64,000 nucleotides of DNA, from positions 1,860,001 to 1,924,000 of the forward strand of contig OY820914.1 of the NCBI GenBank assembly GCA_963682005.1, read 5' to 3'. The notes under the pieces were generated by a model that was given only the letters and a program-made list of their open reading frames with translations, had not been told where the DNA came from and searched no databases. Every line of letters starts with the position of its first letter. Within the stretch, counting starts at the first letter, position 1. Of this stretch, positions 24,971 through 34,161 are shown one piece after another. A program made the position numbers and the translations under genes. The DNA comes from CAIYUC01 sp963682005. GTDB lineage: Bacteria; Bacteroidota; Bacteroidia; Bacteroidales; FEN-979.

Positions 24971-26833
24971 TTATTTGGCTGACAGGTATGATGAAAGATC
25001 CCCGGCTTTCCTGTTTTCCATGACCTTGTCCCACCAGATCGTCAGGATCAGGAGGTTCAGCATCTGGTTTGATTTTACCTGCTTGTACCAGAACCAGTAA
25101 CTTTTTCCGGAAGCAAGGGCTTCGTATTTTGTAAATATCCTGTCGAGAAAAGAAGGTTCTTTCAAGGTCTTTGCGAAACCGGAAGAACGGATGTATTGAT
25201 AGATCGCCTTCCTTCTGGCCGGATCGTTAAAGAAGATCTCCAGCGGGGAAAACCCACCCTGCTTTGGTCTGTTTATCACGGCTTCCGGCAGTTTTGGCTT
25301 GATCAGCTCCTTCAGGATGTATTTCGTAACGCCTTTCCCTTTGATGGTTTCCTTATGCGTTCCTTTCGCCCTGAGGTTTAACGGGAGGTGCTGAAGGAAA
25401 TTATAAATATCGAGATCTGTAAAGGTAAAGGCGAGATGAACACCAAAATGCTCAGCAAGCCTTGATGCTTTATAAATGATCACTTCATTTACTGAATGAC
25501 GGATGTGGAGATAATAATTCCGCTGGAGAAAGAGCTCATCGTAGTCATTGAAATGATGCGGGATATCGTCAACATAAGGATGTTCAGGGATCTCCCCGAG
25601 ACGGAACAGGTGTTTCAGCTGGTAATCGTGAAATCCGAATACCTCCGGTTCCATCACTTTCAGGATCTTCTGGTTTTGGAAATGAATGCGGAAGGCCAGG
25701 TTGTCATGGTCAAACAGGCTCACATCGCTGAGGGTGTTAAAGAGGGAAGCAAGAGGCGACAACCCGAACCTGCGCATGCGGTAATGCCAGGCCGTTTCAC
25801 GGGTCCCTGCCCCGAAATACTGATCGTTGCCATCACCGCCAAGAGTAACGGGAAGATTTTCCCCGGCAACCATCTTCATGACCGAATGGTTCAGCATAAA
25901 CCCCGACTCAGAGAACGGGTCGCCCAGCTGATCTATGATGTCAGGCAGGAATTCGATTTCACTGCCATCCATCTGGTACTCGTAGTGATCGGATCCGAAT
26001 TTCTTCGCCATCATCCTGGCATAAGGCAGCTCGGAAGCAGGATTGTCCTTGAACCCGATCGAATAGGTTTTGATCTTTCCCGGGTAGACTTCCCGCAGCA
26101 TGGCGAGATTTCCCCCGGAATCAAAACCTCCGCTCAGCAATACCCCCACTTCCTCTGCATTTCCGATGCGTCTCCGGATGGATCTCTTCAGCAATTCAGC
26201 ATACTGATCGATCGCCTCATGCAATTTCATTTCTTTTCTTTCGGCTGAAATGATCTCCTCAAAATCAAACAGCTTTTCAAAGGAAAGCCTGTTCCCGATG
26301 ATAGTGAGGATCTCTCCTGCAGGAACTTTCTGTACGCCCTTCAATGAAGTCAATGGGGCCGGGATATACCCGATCCTCAGAAAAGTGACGATTCCGGTAA
26401 AGTCGGGCTCCGGAGTGAACGACCTGAAATCAAATAACTGCTGGTATGAATCAGTGAAAAAATCATTGGTGAAGTAGATCATCCGGCCCTCACCATTCCT
26501 GTCCCGGACGATTGTCATTTTAGCAGGTTCACGAATGATGATGGTGAATTTGCCATTCAGCCGGCGGAACCCGCGCACTCCTTCTTTCAGGTAAAGTTCA
26601 AGTACAAGTTCAGCGGACTTTTCTGTTTTCAGATCCAGGTTTTTCCGGATTTCATCCTCGTTGTAGATCCGACTGCAAAGCCAAAGGCTTGCCTGGCCCC
26701 TTTTTGCGATGTCATATCCTTGCGAAAGGATCCCGTCATTAAGGAATTCAGAACCGGTCCCGGGATGAAGTTTATCGAGTACTGATCTTCCGGCTTCGAA
26801 TAACCCGTAGACGAAAGATTTCTGTAGTTTCAT
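24971..26833 (-). CDS. Asparagine-synthase-like ATP-dependent amide ligase lacking the glutaminase Cys
   Basis: 620 residues from ATG 26833 (MKLQKSFVYGLFEAG); an ATG at 26863 would add ten residues. The C-terminal synthase domain is intact (PP-loop GVLLSGGFDSGG at about 231-242; later LGGDGNDQYFG). The N-terminal half keeps the glutaminase fold (FTIIIREPAKMTIVRDRNGEGRMIYF) but does not start with the Met-Cys-Gly needed for glutamine hydrolysis. It should activate a carboxylate as an acyl-adenylate and accept ammonia or another amine. Next to ugd, amidation of a uronic acid is a reasonable inference. It is unlikely to be the house-keeping asparagine synthetase. Confidence 0.85.
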   Translation of the reverse strand: MKLQKSFVYGLFEAGRSVLDKLHPGTGSEFLNDGILSQGYDIAKRGQASLWLCSRIYNEDEIRKNLDLKTEKSAELVLELYLKEGVRGFRRLNGKFTIIIREPAKMTIVRDRNGEGRMIYFTNDFFTDSYQQLFDFRSFTPEPDFTGIVTFLRIGYIPAPLTSLKGVQKVPAGEILTIIGNRLSFEKLFDFEEIISAERKEMKLHEAIDQYAELLKRSIRRRIGNAEEVGVLLSGGFDSGGNLAMLREVYPGKIKTYSIGFKDNPASELPYARMMAKKFGSDHYEYQMDGSEIEFLPDIIDQLGDPFSESGFMLNHSVMKMVAGENLPVTLGGDGNDQYFGAGTRETAWHYRMRRFGLSPLASLFNTLSDVSLFDHDNLAFRIHFQNQKILKVMEPEVFGFHDYQLKHLFRLGEIPEHPYVDDIPHHFNDYDELFLQRNYYLHIRHSVNEVIIYKASRLAEHFGVHLAFTFTDLDIYNFLQHLPLNLRAKGTHKETIKGKGVTKYILKELIKPKLPEAVINRPKQGGFSPLEIFFNDPARRKAIYQYIRSSGFAKTLKEPSFLDRIFTKYEALASGKSYWFWYKQVKSNQMLNLLILTIWWDKVMENRKAGDLSSYLSAK

Positions 26834-26918
26834 GGAGCTTGGAATGAGTTGATTAGTGTGCAATTTACAGCAGATTTTGGAATATTCAATTATAAATGTT
26901 TTATTTCCTTCATTTAAT

Positions 26919-26926
26919 TAACTTTG
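26919..26926 (+). promoter_or_regulatory. Putative -7 element of the CHASE4 hybrid kinase gene
   Basis: TAACTTTG fits TAnnTTTG and lies 56 bp before the ATG at 26983; the -33 element is not clear. Confidence 0.4.
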
Positions 26927-26982
26927 TTCCCACTCTGAAGTAAACTCTGTTCGGCTATACAATCTTCAATAACCTGCGAATC

Positions 26983-29900
26983 ATGAAGACGCAACGAAAG
27001 ATTACCATTCTTTTTATTTCTTTATTTGCAATCTTTTTTCTTATCCTGACCGGTTACCAGTTCATACGGTATAAAGAGCAAGCCTTTTACCTGCAATCCA
27101 AATTCCAGAGCGACAAACATATCATTTCCAAAGTACTCCAGTTCAAGGCGGAAAGTTTTCATAAGCCCACCAAAGATAATGCTGCCTGGGATGATATGGT
27201 GGAGCTTACCATATCACGTGATACATCCTGGGCAAGGAAAAACCTCGAACCGATCCTGTCAACCTTTGATATGAGTTACCTTGGAGCCTTTGACCTGCAA
27301 GGAAACCGGATATCGGCTGTAAGCATTACGGATGCCCGCATGATGACACTTACAACAGAACAGGTTCTAAGGATTTTTAAGAACAACCACGTTTTTCACG
27401 GGTTTTATACTGTCGGCGGATCATTGTTTGAACTGTTCGGCGCTTCCATAGTGCCCACCTCTGATAATTTTCATAAAACAACCCCGAGGGGTTACCTCAT
27501 CTCTGCGAAAAAATGGGATTCAGCCTATGAGCAGGAACTTGAAAAAGCCACAGGCTTCAATATTACCCTGCACCCGTTCAATTACCGGATACCAAAAAAG
27601 GATACTGACGGCATTGAAAAGATCTTCCATTCCCTGATCGATTGGAATGGGAATCCGGTTTCTGTAATCGAGTTCAACAGTAAAAATTACCTGAACGATG
27701 AATTCAACCGTTTTACACTGGTTGTGCTCACCGGGATCATTTTTTTGTTATTTGTTTTCGTTGTTGTTTTCTTCTGGACGAACAAGTGGCTGACAAATCC
27801 CATGAATGCAATAACAAAAAGCCTTTCGGAGTCTTCCCTTGAGCCGCTGAAAGGTCTGTTGATGAAGGACGATGAATTTAGTGATATTGCCCGGCTCATT
27901 GGTCAGTATTATCTTCAGGAGGAAGACCTTCTCCGGAAAATCGAAGAAAAGAACAAGGCGGACGATAAGATCGCGAAACTCTCCATTGCTGTCGAACAGA
28001 GCGCGAATATTATTATGATCACGTCGGTTGAAGGTATCATTGAATATGTCAACCGGAGGTTCACGAGCATCACCGGGTATTCGAAAGATGAGGTCGTAGG
28101 TAAAAAGCTCGACATCCTCAAGTCGGGGTTCTACTCGCATGAATTCTATAATACACTCTGGGCGACCATCCTGAGTGGTAAAGAGTGGAACGGGGAGATG
28201 TACAACATGAAAAAGAACGGTGAATATTACTGGACATCTTCGAATATTGCCCCGATCATCAACCAGGAAGGGAAAGTGATCAGTTTCATCTCCATTGATG
28301 AAGACATAACAGAGAAAAAGCAGGCCGACATCTTCCTGCGGGAAGCCAAGGAGTTTGCCGAAATGATCTACAATGTAACGCCAAGTGCCATATTTACTGT
28401 GGATCCCGAGCAGCGGATTACCAGCTGGAATTTCCAGGCTGAAAAGATCACCGGTTATTCCGCACTTGAAATGATCGGTAAAAGCTGCCATTCATTTGCG
28501 GAAACGCCCTGTGATGAAAATTGCGGATTGTATGACCAAACTGTCATAAAGCCAGTTCACGGCAAAGAATGCACAGTCACTGATAAAAACGGAAAAAGGT
28601 TGTATATCGCCAAAAATGTTGATGTGCTTAAAGATATTGACGGGAATATCATTGGCGGCATCGAAAGCTTTGAAAACATCACTGAACGGAAGAAAGCCGA
28701 GAAGGCCCTTCATGACAGCCAGCAGCGTTATTCCACCCTGGTGCACAAACTGCCGGATATGATCATCATTCACCGGAAAGGAACGATTTTATTCGCCAAT
28801 GAAGCATCTCTGAACGTGATCGGGCATGCTTTCGGGGAGCTGATCGGCACCAGTGTGCTTGATTATGTTGACCCCGGATCGGTGGCGATCGTTAAGGAAG
28901 CCATGCAGAAAAGAGACGCAGGGCTTGAACCTGTGAAAGAGTACGAGATCAGGGTGGTAACGAAGACCGGAGATTGCAGGGATGCCATAATCAGGGCCGA
29001 CAACATCATCTTCGACGAAGAACCGGCAACACTGGTCATCCTCATCGATATAACCGAACGGAAAGCCAATGAAAACGAGCTGAAGAAGGCCAAGGAAGAA
29101 GCGGAGAATGCAAACCGCGCCAAATCCGATTTCCTGGCCACCATGAGTCATGAGATCCGGACCCCGATGAACGGGATCATCGGGATGACAGAATTGGCCC
29201 TGACCACCACGCTGACCAGCAGCCAGCGCGATTACCTTGAATCCGTAGAGTCTTCAGCATACCTTCTTCTGGAAACGATCAACAATATCCTGGATTTCTC
29301 CAAAATTGAAGCGGAAAAATTATTGCTCGAAAACTCAGAATTCGACCTCCGTGAAATTATCGAGCGGAGTGTGGATATCCTGACCGTGAAAGCGTATGAG
29401 AAAAAGCTTGAGATCCTTTGCGATATCGATCCTGATCTTCCTCTCTATTTTATCGGGGATCATCTCCGGATCCGCCAGGTATTGATGAATTTTATCAGTA
29501 ATGCCATCAAATTTACCGACCAGGGAGAGATCTGTGTTTTTGCAAGTATGATCCTGAAAGGAGAGCAGCCGGGAGAAACAGCCTGGATCCGGTTTGGCGT
29601 CAGAGATACAGGTATAGGTATTCCCGGCCAGTACCAGGATAACATCTTCGACAGGTTTACCCAGGCTGACAGCTCAACCACCAGGAAATACGGTGGCTCA
29701 GGCCTGGGGCTGTCGATTTCGAAAAAGCTTGCAGAGATCATGGGAGGGAAAGTGTGGGTGGAAAGCGAACCCGGAATGGGAAGTACATTCTATTTCGAGA
29801 TACCGCTGATATTGGCAGATCCGCACAAGGATCAATCATTACCGGCACCAATGAATATCCATAAGGCTCTTGTGGTTGACGATAATGTTACAAACTTGCG

Positions 29901-30663
29901 GATATTGAAGCACATGCTCAATTATTGGGGCATCGAAGTAACGGTTGCTGAAGATGGCCTGCAAGCCATCGAATACCTGAAAAGAGACATTGATGATCCA
30001 AAGCCCTATGATGTGATTTTTCTCGATATGCACATGCCATCCATGGACGGTTTAACAGTTGCAGAAATTATCAGGCGCGACCTTGGGACTTCATTCAAAC
30101 CGGTCGTCATCATGTTCTCCTCCATTGAAAAGGAACACATACGCGAAAAAGGGCAGAAGGTTGGGGTTGATTATTACCTGACAAAACCTGTGAAGATGAA
30201 AGATTTACTCGACTTACTACAAATAAAAAAGGAAAGCAAAATGCAAACCACAACCATGAGGGAAGATGAAGCCCGGTTTGACATTAAGTTATGTCCCGGG
30301 AAAACCATTTTAATTGCTGAAGATAACAAGATCAACCTGAAACTCCTCAGTGTGATGCTGATGAAGACGGGTGCCAACATTATAACAGCGGTCAATGGCG
30401 CGGAAGCCGTTACGCAGTTCAATGACAACCTTATCGACCTGGTGTTTATGGATATCCATATGCCGGAACTTGACGGGTTTCAGGCAACGAAACTGATCCG
30501 GGAATCGGAACAGGGTAAAAGGCATACGCCTATCATTGCACTCACGGCCATCGCCCTTGCGGGGGACCGTGAAAAATGCCTGGATAACGGCATGGATGAT
30601 TACATTTCCAAGCCCTTTATGAAAGAGGATTTGTTTAAAATGCTGAAGAAATACCTGAATTAA
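26983..30663 (+). CDS. Membrane hybrid histidine kinase: CHASE4-PAS3-HisKA-HATPase-REC-REC
   Basis: A 1226-residue protein. TM1 (about 9-29) and TM2 (about 245-267) bracket a periplasmic CHASE4-type sensor (DNAAWDDMVELT; FDLQGNRI). Three PAS domains follow (about 340-440, 455-565, 580-700; GYSKDEVVGKKLDIL, GYSALEMIGKSC), then HisKA with FLATMSHEIRTPMNGI (phospho-His at about 721), HATPase_c (IGDHLRIRQVLMNFISNAIKF; DTGIGIP; GGSGLGLSI) and two receivers (KALVVDDN...FLDMHMP; ILIAEDN...FMDIHMP). It lacks its own Hpt, so it needs a separate one, such as 21966-22310. It converges with the next kinase and overlaps it by 4 bp. Confidence 0.93.
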   Translation: MKTQRKITILFISLFAIFFLILTGYQFIRYKEQAFYLQSKFQSDKHIISKVLQFKAESFHKPTKDNAAWDDMVELTISRDTSWARKNLEPILSTFDMSYLGAFDLQGNRISAVSITDARMMTLTTEQVLRIFKNNHVFHGFYTVGGSLFELFGASIVPTSDNFHKTTPRGYLISAKKWDSAYEQELEKATGFNITLHPFNYRIPKKDTDGIEKIFHSLIDWNGNPVSVIEFNSKNYLNDEFNRFTLVVLTGIIFLLFVFVVVFFWTNKWLTNPMNAITKSLSESSLEPLKGLLMKDDEFSDIARLIGQYYLQEEDLLRKIEEKNKADDKIAKLSIAVEQSANIIMITSVEGIIEYVNRRFTSITGYSKDEVVGKKLDILKSGFYSHEFYNTLWATILSGKEWNGEMYNMKKNGEYYWTSSNIAPIINQEGKVISFISIDEDITEKKQADIFLREAKEFAEMIYNVTPSAIFTVDPEQRITSWNFQAEKITGYSALEMIGKSCHSFAETPCDENCGLYDQTVIKPVHGKECTVTDKNGKRLYIAKNVDVLKDIDGNIIGGIESFENITERKKAEKALHDSQQRYSTLVHKLPDMIIIHRKGTILFANEASLNVIGHAFGELIGTSVLDYVDPGSVAIVKEAMQKRDAGLEPVKEYEIRVVTKTGDCRDAIIRADNIIFDEEPATLVILIDITERKANENELKKAKEEAENANRAKSDFLATMSHEIRTPMNGIIGMTELALTTTLTSSQRDYLESVESSAYLLLETINNILDFSKIEAEKLLLENSEFDLREIIERSVDILTVKAYEKKLEILCDIDPDLPLYFIGDHLRIRQVLMNFISNAIKFTDQGEICVFASMILKGEQPGETAWIRFGVRDTGIGIPGQYQDNIFDRFTQADSSTTRKYGGSGLGLSISKKLAEIMGGKVWVESEPGMGSTFYFEIPLILADPHKDQSLPAPMNIHKALVVDDNVTNLRILKHMLNYWGIEVTVAEDGLQAIEYLKRDIDDPKPYDVIFLDMHMPSMDGLTVAEIIRRDLGTSFKPVVIMFSSIEKEHIREKGQKVGVDYYLTKPVKMKDLLDLLQIKKESKMQTTTMREDEARFDIKLCPGKTILIAEDNKINLKLLSVMLMKTGANIITAVNGAEAVTQFNDNLIDLVFMDIHMPELDGFQATKLIRESEQGKRHTPIIALTAIALAGDREKCLDNGMDDYISKPFMKEDLFKMLKKYLN

Positions 30664-33485
30664 GATCCTGCGGTGCTTTCGTTCTTTCCGATCAGGCTTT
30701 TGATCTTCTTTGCAAGGATTTCCGGGTTGAAGGGTTTTGCGATGTAGTCGTTCATTCCTGCGGTATAACATTCTTCAAGCACTCCTTTTATGGCATTCGC
30801 GGTGAGGGCGATCACCGGAACATCAAGGCCGAGCTCCGAGCGTATCCTGCGAGTAGCTTCAAGGCCACCCATCTCCGGCATCTGGAGGTCCATCAGAACG
30901 ATCTGAAATGTTTCTTCCTGCAACTTCAGGAGGGCTTCTTTGCCATTATTGGCCAATGTTACATCCATGCTCCACTTTTCAAGCATCGATTTTGCAATGA
31001 ACTGGTTGAACTGGTTATCCTCCACAAGCAAAACCCTTCTTCCGCGGAGAGGCTCGGTATTCAGCAATGGAGACTCTTCTTCACCTGGTTTGACGGGCGC
31101 TTCGGCTTTCCGGAAAGGAAGTGTGAAGAAAAATTCGCTTCCGATGTCTTTACTGCTCCTGACTTCCAGCTTGCCACCCATCAGCTCCACCAGCTGTTTG
31201 CTGATTGCAAGCCCCAGCCCGGTTCCTCCATAGCTCCTGGTAATCCCGGCATCAACCTGCTGAAAACTCTGGAAGATCCTGGAGATGTGCTCTTCTGCAA
31301 TCCCGATCCCCGAATCGGAAACATTGAAATAAATGTTGCAGGAGTCGGCAGATCTTGTTTCCAGGCGGCATTCCAGGGTAACATGCCCTTTCTGGGTAAA
31401 CTTGATGGCATTGTTCATCAGGTTGATCAATACCTGCCGGAGCCTCACATTATCACCAAAAAGATGGCAATTGATCTCTTTGTCATAATTATTCTTCAGG
31501 GTCACTTCTTTTTCTGCCGCCTTGTATTCAAACGAATCGAAGACTTTCTTTACCAGGTCGTCAAGTGCAAATTCCGTTTCGATAAGTTCCATCTGACCGG
31601 CTTCGATCTTGGTGAAGTCGAGAATGTCGTTGACAATGCCCAGGAGCCCTTCGGATGAGCTGTTGAGGCCATTGATCAGCTTCTTCTGCTCGTCCGACAT
31701 GGGTGTGTCCTCGAGAAGCCGGGTCAGTCCGTGGATGGCATTGAGCGGTGTCCGGATCTCATGGCTCATATTCGCCAGGAACTGGCTTTTGGCTATGCTG
31801 CCTGAAATAGCTTCCTGCTGTGCCTTTTTCAGCGCAGTTTCAGCTTTTTTCCGCGGGGTGATGTCGGAATAACGCCAAAGGTTCCCCATATATTTATCCC
31901 CGGAATAGATCGGAAGGTAATCCCGCTCAAATACCCTGCCGTCGGCCAGGTCAAGCTGTTCGTCGAAAGCAGGCTGGCCTGCCGCCAGGATTTCGGAGAT
32001 CCGCTGTAAGAATTTCTCCGGTTCCCTGAAAAAATGCTTCGACTGTTCGGCCGTATCTGAACAATCCAGCCCGACGAGATGTTCAGGATCGACGGGGATA
32101 TCGAACAGGTGGCAGAATTCCTTGTTAACGAGTACGATTTTCCGGTTCTCGTTCTCTACCAGGATCCCTGTATGCAGGTTCCGCATCAGGGTGCTGATCC
32201 GAGAAGTCGTCGACTCCAGCTCATATTGGGCTTTTTTCTGCACAGAGATATCCTTGATGAAAGCGCTGAAAAACCTCTCGTTCCTTATTTTGACAGGATT
32301 GACAGCGAGTTCCACCAGGAACTGTTCACCGTTCTTTCGTTGGCCAAGGATCTCGATGCGTTTGTTGATCATTGGTCCGAAACCAGTATCGCGGAAATCT
32401 TTCAATCCGTTAATGTGCTTCTCCCTGCTTTCAAGAGGAATGATCAGGTCTGCGATCTTCTTTCCGATCGCCTCCCGGTTCGAATAACCGAACATCTTTG
32501 CCGCCTGCTTGTTCCAGCGGATCACCTCCCCTTTCGAATTGATCAGGATATAAGCGTCCAACGCCGTATCGATGATCAGGCGGGTTTGTTTTTCATTGAC
32601 TTTTAGAGCATCCTCGATCTTCTTCCGGGCGGAAATATCCCGGTGAATGGAAATGAATTGTGTCAGTTCGCCGTTCTCGTTGAACAACGGCTGAACCTGG
32701 AGCCAGGCCCAGTAAAGCTTTCCGCTTTTTGTATAATACTCGACATTCGTTTCAATGAATTTCCGCTCCGCCATGGCCTGGAGGATCCTGGAGTTTTTCC
32801 GTTTTTTTTCATTTGTTCCCTGGATGATCTCAAAGATCTTTTTCCCCATGATCTCCTCCAAGAGGTAACCGGTGGTTTTCTCAAAGGATTTGTTGACCCA
32901 TTCTGTCCGACCTTCTTTATCCGTGATGAGGATCGCATTGTCAGTATGCCTTGCGATCAACGCAAGTTTTTGAAGCTCATTCCGGTTCTGGATGTGACCA
33001 TAAACGGAACCGGCAAGATTGCCGATAAATGAAAATACGGCGATCTGCTCTTCGGTGAACTTATTCGGTTCCGGGCTGGCAATACTGAAGACACCAACGA
33101 TATTATCCCCGTTGAATACAGGGATGCTCAGCCTTGTCCGGATGAGGAAACTCCTTTTACTGTCGATGCTGATGGGAGGATTGTTGGTTTTGACATCGGG
33201 CACATAGAACGTTTTACCTGTCCGGAATACATGCCCGGGATGACGGTCCATAACGGTACTTTCCGCATCAAGCCGCTCAGCATCTGTAAAACCCTTTGCA
33301 TAATACAACTTCAGCTTTTTGTCAACAAAATCATAGAGGTACAATCCATTGTATTCAGGGGCGATCACATCTTCAAGGAGCCGTTCCACTTCTGTGGCCA
33401 ATTCATGGATGTCGCGGATCTCCGTTGAACGTGAAGCGAATTTATCCAATACATTAAGTACCGGTATGATCTTGTCAAAATTCAT
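30660..33485 (-). CDS. Cytosolic hybrid histidine kinase: GAF-PAS3-HisKA-HATPase-REC
   Basis: 941 residues from ATG 33485 (MNFDKIIPVLNVLDKFA); upstream in-frame codons have no homology-like content. GAF (about 20-170; FSFIGNLAG at its end) precedes three PAS domains (ITDKEGRTEWVNKSFEKTTGY; INSKGEVIRWNKQAAKMFGY; VENENRKIVLVNKEFCHLF), HisKA FLANMSHEIRTPLNAI, HATPase_c (DNVRLRQVLINLMNNAIKF; DSGIGIA; GGTGLGLAI) and one receiver (RVLLVEDNQFNQ; VLMDLQMPEMGG). There are no membrane helices, so it senses a cytosolic signal. The stop overlaps the stop of the convergent kinase gene (30660-30663). Confidence 0.92.
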   Translation of the reverse strand: MNFDKIIPVLNVLDKFASRSTEIRDIHELATEVERLLEDVIAPEYNGLYLYDFVDKKLKLYYAKGFTDAERLDAESTVMDRHPGHVFRTGKTFYVPDVKTNNPPISIDSKRSFLIRTRLSIPVFNGDNIVGVFSIASPEPNKFTEEQIAVFSFIGNLAGSVYGHIQNRNELQKLALIARHTDNAILITDKEGRTEWVNKSFEKTTGYLLEEIMGKKIFEIIQGTNEKKRKNSRILQAMAERKFIETNVEYYTKSGKLYWAWLQVQPLFNENGELTQFISIHRDISARKKIEDALKVNEKQTRLIIDTALDAYILINSKGEVIRWNKQAAKMFGYSNREAIGKKIADLIIPLESREKHINGLKDFRDTGFGPMINKRIEILGQRKNGEQFLVELAVNPVKIRNERFFSAFIKDISVQKKAQYELESTTSRISTLMRNLHTGILVENENRKIVLVNKEFCHLFDIPVDPEHLVGLDCSDTAEQSKHFFREPEKFLQRISEILAAGQPAFDEQLDLADGRVFERDYLPIYSGDKYMGNLWRYSDITPRKKAETALKKAQQEAISGSIAKSQFLANMSHEIRTPLNAIHGLTRLLEDTPMSDEQKKLINGLNSSSEGLLGIVNDILDFTKIEAGQMELIETEFALDDLVKKVFDSFEYKAAEKEVTLKNNYDKEINCHLFGDNVRLRQVLINLMNNAIKFTQKGHVTLECRLETRSADSCNIYFNVSDSGIGIAEEHISRIFQSFQQVDAGITRSYGGTGLGLAISKQLVELMGGKLEVRSSKDIGSEFFFTLPFRKAEAPVKPGEEESPLLNTEPLRGRRVLLVEDNQFNQFIAKSMLEKWSMDVTLANNGKEALLKLQEETFQIVLMDLQMPEMGGLEATRRIRSELGLDVPVIALTANAIKGVLEECYTAGMNDYIAKPFNPEILAKKIKSLIGKNESTAGS

Positions 33486-33499
33486 GGAAGGGGAAGCCG

Positions 33500-33928
33500 T
33501 TACTGAATAATGGCAATAGCTGCCTGAGCACATTGCTCATCCTGCTTGTAATGACCGCCACTGATGCCGATCGCCCCGGCCATGGTGCCTTCAATAAAAA
33601 CAGGCATTCCTCCCCCGAGAAGGATAAAATCCTGGAACTGCTGGATACCATTGAATAAAATAGGGTCGTCCTTGATGTAATTATGCCACGCTTCCCCGCT
33701 GGGCATTCCATAGCCGACGGCTGTAACGGCTTTTTTCCTGGCAGCATCAATCGTTACCATCGGTGCATTGTCCATTCGGCTGAATGCCTTCAGAACAGCG
33801 CTTTCATCAACGATGTATACTGATATCCCGATTCCGATCTCACGTGCCTTGAGTTCTGCAGCAATGATCATTTTTTTTGCAGCTTCCGCAGAAATTGATC
33901 TTTTCTGAAAAGATGTTTCCATGTTCAT
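33500..33928 (-). CDS. GlcG/HbpS-family protein (DUF336)
   Basis: A 142-residue protein: SISAEAAKKMIIAAELKAREIGIGISVYIVDESAVLKAFSRMDNAP..., DAARKKAVTAVGYGMPSG and LLGGGMPVFIEGTMAGAIGISGG. These are the conserved blocks of the GlcG/HbpS (heme-degrading or heme-binding) family. The family is found beside sensor kinases in Streptomyces (HbpS-SenS). Here it sits 14 bp upstream of a cytosolic hybrid kinase on the same strand, so it may be a cytosolic sensory partner. The role is inferred. Confidence 0.85.
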   Translation of the reverse strand: MNMETSFQKRSISAEAAKKMIIAAELKAREIGIGISVYIVDESAVLKAFSRMDNAPMVTIDAARKKAVTAVGYGMPSGEAWHNYIKDDPILFNGIQQFQDFILLGGGMPVFIEGTMAGAIGISGGHYKQDEQCAQAAIAIIQ

Positions 33929-33980
33929 TAGATTACGGGTGAATACTGTTAAGAATAAATAAGGATTTAAAAATCATTTT

Positions 33981-33988
33981 CAAAGGTA
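33981..33988 (-). promoter_or_regulatory. Putative -7 element of the GlcG-like/hybrid kinase operon
   Basis: On the minus strand TACCTTTG fits TAnnTTTG, about 52 bp upstream of the ATG at 33928. No clear -33 partner. Confidence 0.4.
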
Positions 33989-34034
33989 AAAGTAAATAAA
34001 CAATCCCGGAAGGGAAAATTTTTAGAAAATTTTC

Positions 34035-34069
34035 AGGCTGCAGGCTACAGGCTTCGGGCTTCAGGCTTA
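34035..34069. repeat. Short 7-bp tandem array
   Basis: Five units of CAGGCTN type (CAGGCTG, CAGGCTA, CAGGCTT, CGGGCTT, CAGGCTT) lie just beyond the gldG-side array, in the gap between gldG and the GlcG-like gene promoter. Confidence 0.7.
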
Positions 34070-34080
34070 AAACATCTATT

Positions 34081-34161
34081 ATCCATCCTCTATCCTCTGA
34101 CCTCTGACCTCTGACCTCTGACCTCTGACCTCCGACCTCAGACCTCCGACCTCCGACCTCA
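34081..34161 (-). repeat. 7-bp tandem array abutting the gldG stop codon
   Basis: Read in the gldG direction, about nine GAGGTCN units (GAGGTCG, GAGGTCT, then five GAGGTCA) follow, then GAGGATA and GAGGATG. The TGA stop of gldG (34159-34161) is built from the first unit (CTGAGGT). Unlike the other arrays, most units here carry no stop triplet. Confidence 0.85.

Noticed and set aside
1767..26833. Exosortase/PEP-CTERM-type polysaccharide locus
   Set aside because: The regulator and amidotransferase-like genes recall such loci, but no exosortase, PrsK kinase or PEP-CTERM protein is present.
24971..26833. House-keeping asparagine synthetase (asnB)
   Set aside because: The glutaminase nucleophile Cys is missing and the gene sits with UDP-sugar enzymes.
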